A stretch of 64,000 bases of DNA from BOG-908 sp963692875. GTDB lineage: Bacteria > Pseudomonadota > Alphaproteobacteria > Acetobacterales > Acetobacteraceae. Where the stretch lies: positions 2,294,001 through 2,358,000 of the forward strand of contig OZ240673.1 in NCBI GenBank assembly GCA_965198755.1, given 5' to 3'. The notes under the pieces are model-generated. The model saw only the letters and a program-made list of their open reading frames with translations. It did not search any database and was not told where the DNA came from. How positions within the stretch are numbered: the stretch's first letter is position 1; the number at the start of each line of letters is the position of its first letter. Shown piece by piece: positions 41,673-50,927 of this stretch. The translations under genes were made by a program, and so were the position numbers.

Positions 41673-42220
41673 TACCTAAGCGAGTTCCCCGTGCTCCCCG
41701 GCGCGCTGCTCCCCGTTCCCAGCCCACCGCCGCCCAGGCCTCCTGGCAGTCCCGCCGGCGTGAACTTGCCCACGTTGCCGAACAGCTGCTGGAAGAACGA
41801 TGCCTCGCTGCCCGGCGAGGGCGTGGCACCCGCCGCCATGGCGATCGGCTTGCCGTCGGCCTTGGTGCGTTCGGCGATGCCGCGCAGGATGCCGCCCTGG
41901 TCGAAGGTCAGGATCACCACCTTCTGCTTGTCGATGCCCGGGGTGCGGGCGATGCGGGTGCTGGTGACCTGGCTGATGTAGATCCAGGTGTTGTCGTCGA
42001 AGGTGGCGCGCGCGGTGGGCGAGCCGATCAGGGCGACCGCGTCTGCCCGGCTGGAGGTGCCGGGGATCAGTTCGCGCAGGGCGTCGGGGTCCACGTTCTC
42101 GCCGCGCTGCCGGGTGGTGGGGTCGAAGATGTGGATCACCCCGCAGGCGCCCAGCGGCAGCGAGAGGGCGAGCGCCAGCAGGGTGGGCGGCAGGGCGGCG
42201 AGCGGGGCGGATAGGCGCAC
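41672..42220 (-). CDS. Outer-membrane assembly lipoprotein, BamE/SmpA/OmlA type
   Basis: A 182-residue lipoprotein from a GTG at 42220 with GAGGAC upstream. The signal LLALALSLPLGAC ends in a lipobox at Cys 26. The BamE-like domain shows DALRELIPGTSSRADAVAL, GSPTARATFDDNTWIYIS and KVVILTFDQGGILRGI. A Gly/Pro/Ser-rich tail follows. BamE stabilises the BAM complex that inserts beta-barrel proteins. Divergent from the bc1 chaperone gene. The open frame reaches 42298, but the signal peptide argues for the later start. Confidence 0.9.
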   Translation of the reverse strand: MRLSAPLAALPPTLLALALSLPLGACGVIHIFDPTTRQRGENVDPDALRELIPGTSSRADAVALIGSPTARATFDDNTWIYISQVTSTRIARTPGIDKQKVVILTFDQGGILRGIAERTKADGKPIAMAAGATPSPGSEASFFQQLFGNVGKFTPAGLPGGLGGGGLGTGSSAPGSTGNSLR

Positions 42221-42416
42221 TGGCGTTCGGGTCCTCGACCGGCGGGGGGAGCTTCGGGCCGTGCGGCTTGGGTCCCACGCGGGGGACGGGCCTGTCAATT
42301 CGCCGTCCGGGCCGAGGAGGAGATCGAAATCCGGCGGCGCGGCCCGATATGTATAATGGTTGCCGAGCTGGTATAGCGCAGGCCGCTTTCAGCATGGTCT
42401 TTGGTCAGGTTGTTTC

Positions 42417-42989
42417 ATGGCACTTTTCGGATTGTTTTCCTCGCGCCGGCACGAGCGGGCGGGGTTCAAGCTCTACACCGCCAGCGTTCAAGCGGCGCGG
42501 GACCCGGTGTATTTCGAGCGGCTGGACGTGCCCGACACGCTGGACGGGCGGTTCGATTTGGTGGGGCTGTTCGCGGCGCTGACCATACGGCGGTTGCGGC
42601 AGTTGCCGGCGCCGGGGGTGGCGCTGGCGCAGGCGGTGTTCGACGCAATGTTTGCCGACATGGATTTCACGCTACGGGAAATTGGTGTGGGGGAGATGTC
42701 GGTGGGCAAGAAGATACGGGTGATGTGGGAGGCGTTCCACGGTCGGGCGCTGGCTTACGAGACGCCGCTGGGGAGCGGTGATTCGGGGGCGATGGCGGCG
42801 GCGCTGGGGCGGAATGTTTGGCGGGGGGCGGCGCCGGTGGGGGCGGCCGAGGCGTTGGCGCGGGCGGTGCTGGCGCAGGATAAGTATCTGGCGGGGCAGG
42901 ATGTTTCGGCGTTTGTGCGGGGAGACGTGCGGTTTTTGACTGCGGCCGAGGCGTTGGAAGGTGTTGCGGTGTTGCAGGCGGCGGTTTGA
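42417..42989 (+). CDS. Ubiquinol-cytochrome c chaperone family protein
   Basis: 190 residues from MALFGLFSSRRHERAGFKLY (ATG at 42417). The Cbp3/UQCC-type domain is seen in DTLDGRFDLVGLFAALTIRRL, AQAVFDAMFADMDFTLREIGVG and SVGKKIRVMWEAFHGRALAYE. It helps assemble the cytochrome bc1 complex. Its TGA overlaps the next ATG (TGATG), so it is coupled to the YceD gene. TATAAT at 42352-42357 could be its -10 box. Confidence 0.92.
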   Translation: MALFGLFSSRRHERAGFKLYTASVQAARDPVYFERLDVPDTLDGRFDLVGLFAALTIRRLRQLPAPGVALAQAVFDAMFADMDFTLREIGVGEMSVGKKIRVMWEAFHGRALAYETPLGSGDSGAMAAALGRNVWRGAAPVGAAEALARAVLAQDKYLAGQDVSAFVRGDVRFLTAAEALEGVAVLQAAV

Positions 42990-43516
42990 TGCGGGAGGGC
43001 TCGGCGGGGGCGCCGGCGGCGGTGGTGGTGCCGGAGGTGCAGCTTGCGTTTCCGGTGGGCAAGGTGGGGGACGGGGTAAGGGTGGTGGTGGAGGCTAGCG
43101 TGGCGGAGTGCCGGGCGCTGGCGGGGCGGATGGGGTTGGTGGCGGTGCAGAGTTTGACGTGCCGGTTCGATTTGCGGCGGGAGGTGGGGGATTGCGTGGC
43201 GGCCGCGGGAGTGTTGCGGGCGATGGTGGTGCAGAGTTGCGTGGTGTCGCTGGAGGCGTTCGAGGCGGAGGTGGTGGAGAGCTTTTCGTTGCGATTCGTG
43301 CCGAAGGGGACGGAGCGGGACGATTTGGATTTGGAGAGCGACGACGAGGTGCCTTACGCGGGGGGCGTGTTGGAGTTGGGGGAGGCGGCGAGCGAGCAGC
43401 TGGCGTTGGCGTTGGATCCGTTTCCGCGGCGTCCAGGAGCGGAGATGGAGGAGGTGGTTGAGGAGACGGGGGGTGGGGCGTTTGCGGGGTTGGGGAAGTT
43501 GTTGCCTCGGCAGTGA
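42989..43516 (+). CDS. YceD/DUF177 family protein
   Basis: A 175-residue acidic protein. It matches DUF177 in its basic layout: an N-terminal beta region (EVQLAFPVGKVGDGVRVVVE), VQSLTCRFDLRREVGDCVAAAG, and an acidic C-terminal part (DLDLESDDEVPYAGGVLELG). DUF177 proteins are linked to 23S rRNA accumulation and usually precede rpmF; here a palindromic arm follows instead. Translation starts within the stop codon of the chaperone gene. Confidence 0.88.
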   Translation: MREGSAGAPAAVVVPEVQLAFPVGKVGDGVRVVVEASVAECRALAGRMGLVAVQSLTCRFDLRREVGDCVAAAGVLRAMVVQSCVVSLEAFEAEVVESFSLRFVPKGTERDDLDLESDDEVPYAGGVLELGEAASEQLALALDPFPRRPGAEMEEVVEETGGGAFAGLGKLLPRQ

Positions 43517-43521
43517 AGGAT

Positions 43522-43605
43522 GCGGTTCTTTTTTGAAAAAAAGAACCAAAAAACTTTTGGTCTCGGGGGTGGGGGTTTGGGGAGACGTGTTGTTTCGCTT
43601 GGCGG
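43522..43605. repeat. Palindromic element, left arm with long-middle remnant
   Basis: GTTC-type arm after the YceD gene, followed by GGGGAGACGTGTTGTTTCGC. A separate right arm lies at 44010-44066. Confidence 0.82.
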
Positions 43606-44009
43606 TTTGAGGGATGGGGAGGGTGACTGTTCGCCTAGGGGGCGTCTAGCAACCTGATTGTAGACTGTTGACTTTTTGGCAGGAAGACGCCTTTCCGAGA
43701 GCCATTGGTGACGATTTTGCGCCTCGATCGTGGGTTGAAGATTGTGTTTTCCGAGCGGGTTCGAGCGTTTGCCGACCGCGTTGGATCGACAGGCAAGCCG
43801 CAAAGGCTTCAGCGCATTGTTTTGGCGAGCATCTGTATTCGACGGGCGACACCGTTTGGTTGGATGATGCTCTATCGTCGGTGACCCCGGGTGAGCGATT
43901 ACAGCGGAGGGTTGGTTCTGTTCTTGGGTAAGACCGTTTTTGCTTCGGGTGTATTGGAGTCTATTAGCCGGCGGTGATGCGTCCGGCTGGATGGCGTGAT
44001 TTTGGGCGC
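43606..44009. other. Gap without a supported gene
   Basis: A plus-strand frame at 43668-43931 (WQEDAFPRAIGDDFAPRSW) and another frame through the same bases (RLDRGLKIVFSERVRAFADR) are both open, but neither has a ribosome-binding site or a known motif. AT content is higher than in the flanking genes. Confidence 0.4.
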
Positions 44010-44066
44010 TCTTAGGAATAAAGTCTTTTTGCTTCTTTTTCTTCAGAAAAAGAAGTGCTTGCTTTC
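44010..44066. repeat. Palindromic element, right arm only
   Basis: AAAGTCTTTTTGCTTC and the hairpin CTTCTTTTTC...GAAAAAGAAG, ending against the TetR stop codon. Confidence 0.8.
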
Positions 44067-44739
44067 AGTGCGGGCCGGCGCGGGCGAGCGGTGGGACGGC
44101 GCGGGCGGGTTTGGGGTGCGTGTAGGGCGGGGTGTGGTTGGGTTTGGAAAGCGGGCGGCGGAGGGGTTTGGGGGGTGTGGGGGCGAGGGCCTGGAGGATG
44201 GCTTCGATTTGGGCGGGTTGGAGGTGGGGGGCGTCGAGGAGGGTTAGGGTGGTTTCGGGGTCTTGGGCGGGGGGTGTGAGGATGAGGGCGATGGAGAGGC
44301 GGTGGGAGTCCAGCGAGGCGGCGAGGTCGGGCGGGAGGGCATGGCGGTCTCGGGTGAGGAGGAGGTGGGCGTCGGTGGGGGCGCCGCCGAAGGGGGTGCG
44401 GGTGGCGGCGATGTAGGCGGCGCGGCGGAGTGTTTGGACGCGGGGGGCGTCGTGGGGGATTTCGGCGAGGGTGTTGGCGATGGATTGGAGGTGGCGGTGG
44501 AGGATTTCGACGAGGATGGTGTCGAGGCAGGGGAAGAGTTTCTGCACGGCGCGGGGGGTTAGGTGCATGGCGGCGGCGAGTGCCGGCAGGGTGATGGCGG
44601 CGCGGCCGTGGATGGCGATGAGGCGGGTGGCGGTGAGGAGGATGCGGTCTCGGCGCTCGTGCTCTCGACTGGAGAGGTGGAGGGTGTTGCCGGGGATGCT
44701 GGCGGCTTCTTCCTGGAGGGTGCGGGTGGGGGGATGCAT
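44065..44739 (-). CDS. TetR-like transcriptional regulator
   Basis: 224 residues from MHPPTRTLQEEAASI (ATG at 44739). The N-terminal HTH lies in RRDRILLTATRLIAIHGRAAI and ALAAAMHLTPRAVQKLFPC. A helical ligand domain follows, then a Pro-rich, basic C-terminal tail (PKPLRRPLSKPNHTPPYTHP). No Shine-Dalgarno sequence precedes the ATG. A plausible promoter lies so close that the mRNA would be nearly leaderless, and an inverted repeat in the promoter spacer suggests autorepression. Confidence 0.82.
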   Translation of the reverse strand: MHPPTRTLQEEAASIPGNTLHLSSREHERRDRILLTATRLIAIHGRAAITLPALAAAMHLTPRAVQKLFPCLDTILVEILHRHLQSIANTLAEIPHDAPRVQTLRRAAYIAATRTPFGGAPTDAHLLLTRDRHALPPDLAASLDSHRLSIALILTPPAQDPETTLTLLDAPHLQPAQIEAILQALAPTPPKPLRRPLSKPNHTPPYTHPKPARAVPPLARAGPH

Positions 44740-44749
44740 GTTGGGGGTG

Positions 44750-44778
44750 GTATAATCACGAATGCGTGATCTGGGCAA
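44750..44778 (-). promoter_or_regulatory. Promoter and operator of the TetR-like gene
   Basis: On the minus strand TTGCCC (44773-44778), a 17-bp spacer and TTATAC (44750-44755) precede the ATG at 44739. The spacer holds the inverted repeat ATCACG-CATT-CGTGAT (44755-44770). The start of transcription would fall about 4 bases before the ATG. Confidence 0.6.
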
Positions 44779-44853
44779 AGGGTGATTTGGCGAAACGAAG
44801 TTTGAGGCTGGTGAGCGGGAGTTTGCGCAGGCTGCCTTCGACGCGCGATTCTC

Positions 44854-44933
44854 GTTCGCCCGTCCGGCCTGTTCAAGGCCGAGCCGCCTTTGGCGGTCGC
44901 TTCGCGAGCCTTGAGCAGGCCGGACGGGCGAAC
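44854..44933. repeat. Long inverted repeat with inner hairpin
   Basis: Arms of 26 bases (44854-44879 and 44908-44933; GTTCGCCCGTCCGGCC against GGCCGGACGGGCGAAC) pair with a single mismatch that could form a G-U pair. The 28-base loop holds a second hairpin, GCCGCC-TTT-GGCGGT. The rest of 44780-45078 has no gene that I can support. Confidence 0.88.
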
Positions 44934-45078
44934 GGAGGGCTGACATCGAAGAAAGCTGGGGAGTGCAGTTTGGTGTTTGGCCGCGGAGGGTTCGCGGTGA
45001 TTTGCGGCGTGTGCTTTGTTGGGCGTGTTAGCGGGTAGTCGGGCGAGCGAAATAGAGTGGCGTTGTGGAGGGTGTTTG

Positions 45079-45276
45079 ATGCGGGACGCGCAAGCTTTGC
45101 TGCGACAGATCGAAGCGCTACCGGCGGCGCGGGTAGCTGAGGTTGAGGATTTCGTGGCGTTTCTGGCTGCGCGGGAACAGGCGCAGGCTTTGACGCATGC
45201 GGCGGCGGCGGCGAGCGAGCCGGCGTTTGCGGCGGTGTGGGACAACGCGGACGACGACGCCTACGATGAGCTTTGA
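45079..45276 (+). CDS. Antitoxin, DUF2281-like
   Basis: A 65-residue protein, MRDAQALLRQIEALPAARVA, then EVEDFVAFLAAREQA and an acidic C-terminal end (VWDNADDDAYDEL), as in antitoxins paired with MazF/PemK toxins. GGAGGG lies six bases upstream. Its end overlaps the toxin start by 11 bp, the usual arrangement for joint translation. Confidence 0.85.
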   Translation: MRDAQALLRQIEALPAARVAEVEDFVAFLAAREQAQALTHAAAAASEPAFAAVWDNADDDAYDEL

Positions 45277-45601
45277 GTTCGGGGACGTGGTGCTGGTGCC
45301 GTTTCCGTTCAGTCATCAGGCGGCGGTGAAGAAGAGACCAGCCGTTGTTGTCAGTAATGCTGCTTACAACCGGGGCAGACCCGACGTGGTTATCATGGCG
45401 ATTACCAGCCAGGTTGGGACGAGTTTTGGGCTTGGCGACCTGCTGATTGCCGACTGGGCCGGGGCTGGTTTGTTGAAGGTTTCTGCTGTGAAGCCGGTGT
45501 TTGCCACGTTGGAGCAGGCGCTGGTCATTCGGCAGCTTGGGGCCTTTGCGGCGCAAGATAAACTCGCGCTGAGGGCATGTATTGCGGATTTGTTGCAGTA
45601 A
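45266..45601 (+). CDS. MazF/PemK-family endoribonuclease toxin
   Basis: 111 residues with the PemK/MazF pattern: FEFGDVVLVPFPFSHQAAVKKRPAVVVS, the RP in KKRPAVVV being characteristic, and DVVIMAITSQVG. The C-terminal part reads LKVSAVKPVFATLEQ and the end is helical. Such toxins cut mRNA at short sequence motifs and are neutralised by the upstream antitoxin. Appears intact. Confidence 0.92.
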   Translation: MSFEFGDVVLVPFPFSHQAAVKKRPAVVVSNAAYNRGRPDVVIMAITSQVGTSFGLGDLLIADWAGAGLLKVSAVKPVFATLEQALVIRQLGAFAAQDKLALRACIADLLQ

Positions 45602-45740
45602 CGGGCGCGGCTGGCGGGGTCGCGGCAAGGTCACGACGTGGCGGGAGCGTGGCTTGTCTGACGGGTGAAGCCGTTGGTTGTTGGGACGCAACTTTAGTGG
45701 CCTTGGCCGGTTTTTTCAGGTGGCATACGGGGGTGTAGCT

Positions 45741-46742
45741 ATGTCCGCAGTCTGGGGGCCATTTGACGACGCGGTTGATGCGCTGACGAATTTGGGCGGG
45801 TTCACGGACGAGGTTCTCGATCCGCAATATGGCATTGCGTGGATTGGGGGTGGGACGCTGTACACGTTGCGGGCGCCGCGTTACGACGGCAACGGCGACG
45901 GGGAAGTTATCGTGTATGAGCACCGCGACTTGCCGCCTGCGGCGGTGGCGCCGAAGGGGTTGGGCGAGCGGGTTGTGGCGTGGTTCAGCAAGATCATGGC
46001 CGAGAACGCGCAGCGAGAGATCGACAACGCGCAGATGCAAATGGCCGCCAGCAAGGCGATGGTGGACGGGGTGACGACGCTGGTGCATCGGGCGTTCGGG
46101 TCGCCGGACCGGCGGCTGGACACTGCGGGCGTGGTGATGGACGGGGTGGGGATTGGGTTCTCGTTGGTGCTGATGAGCTTTGGGCCGTTGGAGGTGCTTG
46201 GGTTCATTGCGTTGGTGGGCGGGGTGGCGCTGCTGGCGAGCGACGGGCTGGCTTACGTGACGGAGCTGGCGGGGTTGGACGAGACGGCGGATGAGATCAA
46301 GTCGGTGACGTTCTACCCGCGGTGCGTGTTCACGCTGATGACGCTGCCGGATGCGGCGTGGGGTGTTGGCAAGGCGGTTCTGGAAAGCGCGGAATTGGGG
46401 GCCAAAGCGGTGAAGGCCGGGGTGGCGAGCGACCGGGCGGCACAGGGGCTGGCGCGGACCTCGAAAGCGGCGGCGAGTTCGACGGATAGCGTGTTGGCGT
46501 CGCAGAACGCGGCGAAGGCGGCGCGGTATGCGAAAGTGGGCGCGTCGGCGAAGCTGCGGGCGGATGCGGCGCGGCTGAAGCTGGCGAAATACATGGGGGC
46601 GCAGGCGGGGTCCCGGTTTTTGATACCGCCCGGGTTGTTGCTGCTGCTGAAAGAGAAGAATGACGGCGAGGAGGCGCGTGCGCGGATGGCTCAGAAAATA
46701 CGGCAATACGCGTTTCACGTAACGGCGATACACCGGTCATGA
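45741..46742 (+). CDS. Unknown protein with a hydrophobic central segment (possible effector)
   Basis: 333 residues from the ATG at 45741. The N-terminal third is polar (DDAVDALTNLGGFTDEVLDP, APRYDGNGDGEVIVYEHR). A helical stretch with AENAQREIDNAQMQMAAS leads into strongly hydrophobic GVGIGFSLVLMSFGPLEVLG and ALVGGVALLASDGL. The C-terminal half is Ala/Lys-rich. Its ATGA overlap with a four-TM gene makes an effector-immunity-like pair thinkable. I recognise no family, and no secretion genes are nearby. Confidence 0.72.
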   Translation: MSAVWGPFDDAVDALTNLGGFTDEVLDPQYGIAWIGGGTLYTLRAPRYDGNGDGEVIVYEHRDLPPAAVAPKGLGERVVAWFSKIMAENAQREIDNAQMQMAASKAMVDGVTTLVHRAFGSPDRRLDTAGVVMDGVGIGFSLVLMSFGPLEVLGFIALVGGVALLASDGLAYVTELAGLDETADEIKSVTFYPRCVFTLMTLPDAAWGVGKAVLESAELGAKAVKAGVASDRAAQGLARTSKAAASSTDSVLASQNAAKAARYAKVGASAKLRADAARLKLAKYMGAQAGSRFLIPPGLLLLLKEKNDGEEARARMAQKIRQYAFHVTAIHRS

Positions 46743-47212
46743 GGTTGCCAGACGAGCCTTCACCGCTGCGGATCGGGTTCAAGGAGTCGTTCCGGTCGGC
46801 GGTGGGGGTTATCATACCGGTTTATCTGATGAGCTCGGCGTTCCTGATCGGGGTTTCGGAGCTGCTGGGGTTGGGTTTGCTGAAGACGGCGCCTGTGATC
46901 TTGATGGTCGGAGTGTTTCTTTTGATTGGGGTGGAGGTGTTGCGGCGGTATGTTTTGACGAGCCGGCGGTCGGGTGGGGGGCAGACGGCGGTTGCGGTTT
47001 TGCGGGGGGTGATTTGGGTGCTGGTGGTGGGGGCGGTGCCGTTGGCGGTGTTTTTGGGTGTTGGTGTGTCGATGGGGTGTTTTGGGCGGGCTTGTAGTGA
47101 TTTGAGTCGGATTATGTTGATTGGGATGTTGGTTTGGGCGTTGGTATCGGTGCCGATGACGATACTAGCGTACTTGCTTTTGAGGCAAGCGGCGTGGCTG
47201 CAGAGACGATAA
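46739..47212 (+). CDS. Four-TM membrane protein paired with the preceding gene
   Basis: 157 residues with about four TM segments (VIIPVYLMSSAFLIGVSELL, APVILMVGVFLLIGVEVL, GVIWVLVVGAVPLAVFLGVG, IMLIGMLVWALVSVPMTILA). The start overlaps the stop of the 45741 gene by four bases, so the two are expressed together. Unknown family. It could be an immunity protein or a membrane partner. Confidence 0.75.
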   Translation: MRLPDEPSPLRIGFKESFRSAVGVIIPVYLMSSAFLIGVSELLGLGLLKTAPVILMVGVFLLIGVEVLRRYVLTSRRSGGGQTAVAVLRGVIWVLVVGAVPLAVFLGVGVSMGCFGRACSDLSRIMLIGMLVWALVSVPMTILAYLLLRQAAWLQRR

Positions 47213-47379
47213 TCAGCGTCAGTAGGACGATAATCAGCATTAGTAGCCAGGGCCATGCATTCCCGTCCATGCATTCCCGTTACTCAAATGTTATGATTTT
47301 GTATCGTACTTCCTAGATAGCCTAATTGACTTGATCTATCATAGCATTTAGCAATAAATTTCACCAAAAGCGTGTAGCT

Positions 47380-48837
47380 ATGCCAAGGTTCTCGCAATTC
47401 TTCAAGATTGGACTCTCCCAACCGGGATTGGACTTCGTTGACGTTCCGTTAGATGCTGACTTACCGGTTTACGTTGATCCATTTGCGATATCTCTTTACG
47501 ATGACGAACTTAGCCGAGAAAGCAACAACGCTATCGTCGCATTCTTTCAAGCTGCGATCAACGCAATACGATCCGGGAACGAACGCGCAGCCCAAAATAT
47601 GCTTGGAAGCTTGTCTGAACCTAATGAAACGCGTCTAGGTGTTTCGAGAGGCAGTCCACAAGGGCGCGGAGTAAGTGGTAAACAGGCTCATGACCTATAT
47701 AAGGCCTTAGCAACAAGTTAAGCTGCCAAATCCGGGTTGGTTTCAGAATTGGCGGAATGTGATTTATTCATCGATTACATTGCTCGAGATAAGATTTCCG
47801 ATATCACTACAAACATTATCAGGCGAAGTCTTATCGACTACACTCAAGCTCAATGTGACTTGCACGGTATAGTCATTCAGGCTGGCATACCATCGGGAAT
47901 GATGTGGGACCATAGTCGGCATACTTGGCGTGAGGAATACACACGCTTGCCTACCTACCGAGGCGACAAAATCCTTCTAGTTCCAAAAAACTTCGTACGC
48001 AGAGCATTGTCGATAAACAGTCAGGAGTATCTCAACAAACATGTGTTGGAGTACCTCCAAGCTGAACACTTAAGGGCCGGTTCATCCTTGGTGGAGGTGT
48101 TGGTAAATGGGAAACGGCGTGTAACCAAGGTGTCGCTGCGGGATCATTATCCCTGTACAAAAACTTGGATGGCGGACTTCTCGGCCGAGCATCCGGAAAT
48201 TCTGAAAACCTATAAGACGCTCAGGGAGAACATCGCTCGCGTCCAACGTCAATCTGAGGCCGACGCCTTGAACGTGTCTTCAAACGAAGATTATGTGGAG
48301 GCCACTTACGCGCAAGCGTTAATAGAGAATCTAATGAGGATACCTGCAGGCAACGATGCAGCAACTGAGTTTCATAATATTACGAAGGGCATTATAGAGT
48401 TTTTGTTTTGGCCAAGTTTGATTAACCCAGTCAAGGAATTTGAAATCCATAGTGGTAGAAAACGAATTGATATAATGTGTGACAATACCCCTCAGACTGG
48501 GTTTTTTTCACGAATTCTTGCGTCGCCGAAGACTGCTTCTTTGAAGGTTCCGATTGAGTGTAAAAACTACTCTGCTGATCCAAAAAACCCGGAGATTGAC
48601 CAGCTAGCTGGCCGGTTTTCTCCTAACCGAGGTAGATTGGGTTTTCTGATTTATAGAACTACGCGCGATTACTCTCTTCTGATTGAAAGGTGTAGAGACA
48701 CTGCAGTTGAGGATAGAGGAATCATCATCCCTCTTGGAGACGTGCAGGTTATCGATATGTTGAATGACATCGTCAAAGGGAAGCGCGCCAACATAGACCA
48801 ACGACTGAGTCAGTTTTTAGATCGAATCATAAGCTAA
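47380..48837 (+). pseudogene. PD-(D/E)XK nuclease-like gene interrupted by an in-frame stop
   Basis: Two frames in the same register, 47380-47721 (113 aa) and onwards to 48837, are separated by one TAA at 47719-47721. Joined, they give about 485 residues. The first part is MPRFSQFFKIGLSQPGLDFV, then VYVDPFAISLYDDELSRES. The C-terminal part shows RKRIDIMCDN, then VPIECKNYSADPKNPEIDQL, a D...ExK-type core of restriction-endonuclease-like folds. The AT-rich codon use contrasts with the host genes, suggesting recent transfer. A point mutation most likely broke it; an independent 366-aa product from within the second part is less likely. Confidence 0.75.
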
Positions 48838-48845
48838 ACATGCGG

Positions 48846-48900
48846 ATGGGGTCTGGGGCCGACTGGCCCCAGCGGGGTCAAGGGGCAGAGCCCCTTGCCT
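48846..48900. repeat. Second copy of the 55-bp rpsO-pnp repeat
   Basis: Identical over all 55 bases to 2132-2186, in the same orientation. It lies between the broken nuclease gene and the htpG stop codon. It contains GGGGCCGACTGGCCCC and GGGGCAGAGCCCC hairpins. Confidence 0.92.
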
Positions 48901-48909
48901 GTACACACA

Positions 48910-50742
<1,833 letters not shown>

Positions 50743-50785
50743 GGGTGGGGGGTCTCCTTTGAGCGTGAGGTGGGCGGGGCGGGGG

Positions 50786-50922
50786 CAGGAAGGAAGGCCT
50801 TCTTTTTCGAGAAAAAGAAGCAAAAAGCTTTTGGTGCGGCTGTCGCGGTTTTGTCCGGCGAGCGCGCGACAGGGGAGTCAAACGTTTTTTGGTTCTTTTT
50901 TCAAAAAAGAACTGCTTGCTGT
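50786..50922. repeat. Palindromic element, two-armed copy
   Basis: CTTC-type left arm, a middle with CGGCTGTCGCGG and GAGCGCGCGACAG, and a GTTC-type right arm. It separates the divergent htpG and acyl-CoA dehydrogenase genes and ends six bases before the latter's start codon. Confidence 0.9.
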
Positions 50923-50927
50923 CTTGC

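Noticed and set aside
43668..43931. An 87-codon frame after the YceD gene
   Set aside because: No Shine-Dalgarno site, no known motif, and a competing frame over the same bases looks equally protein-like.
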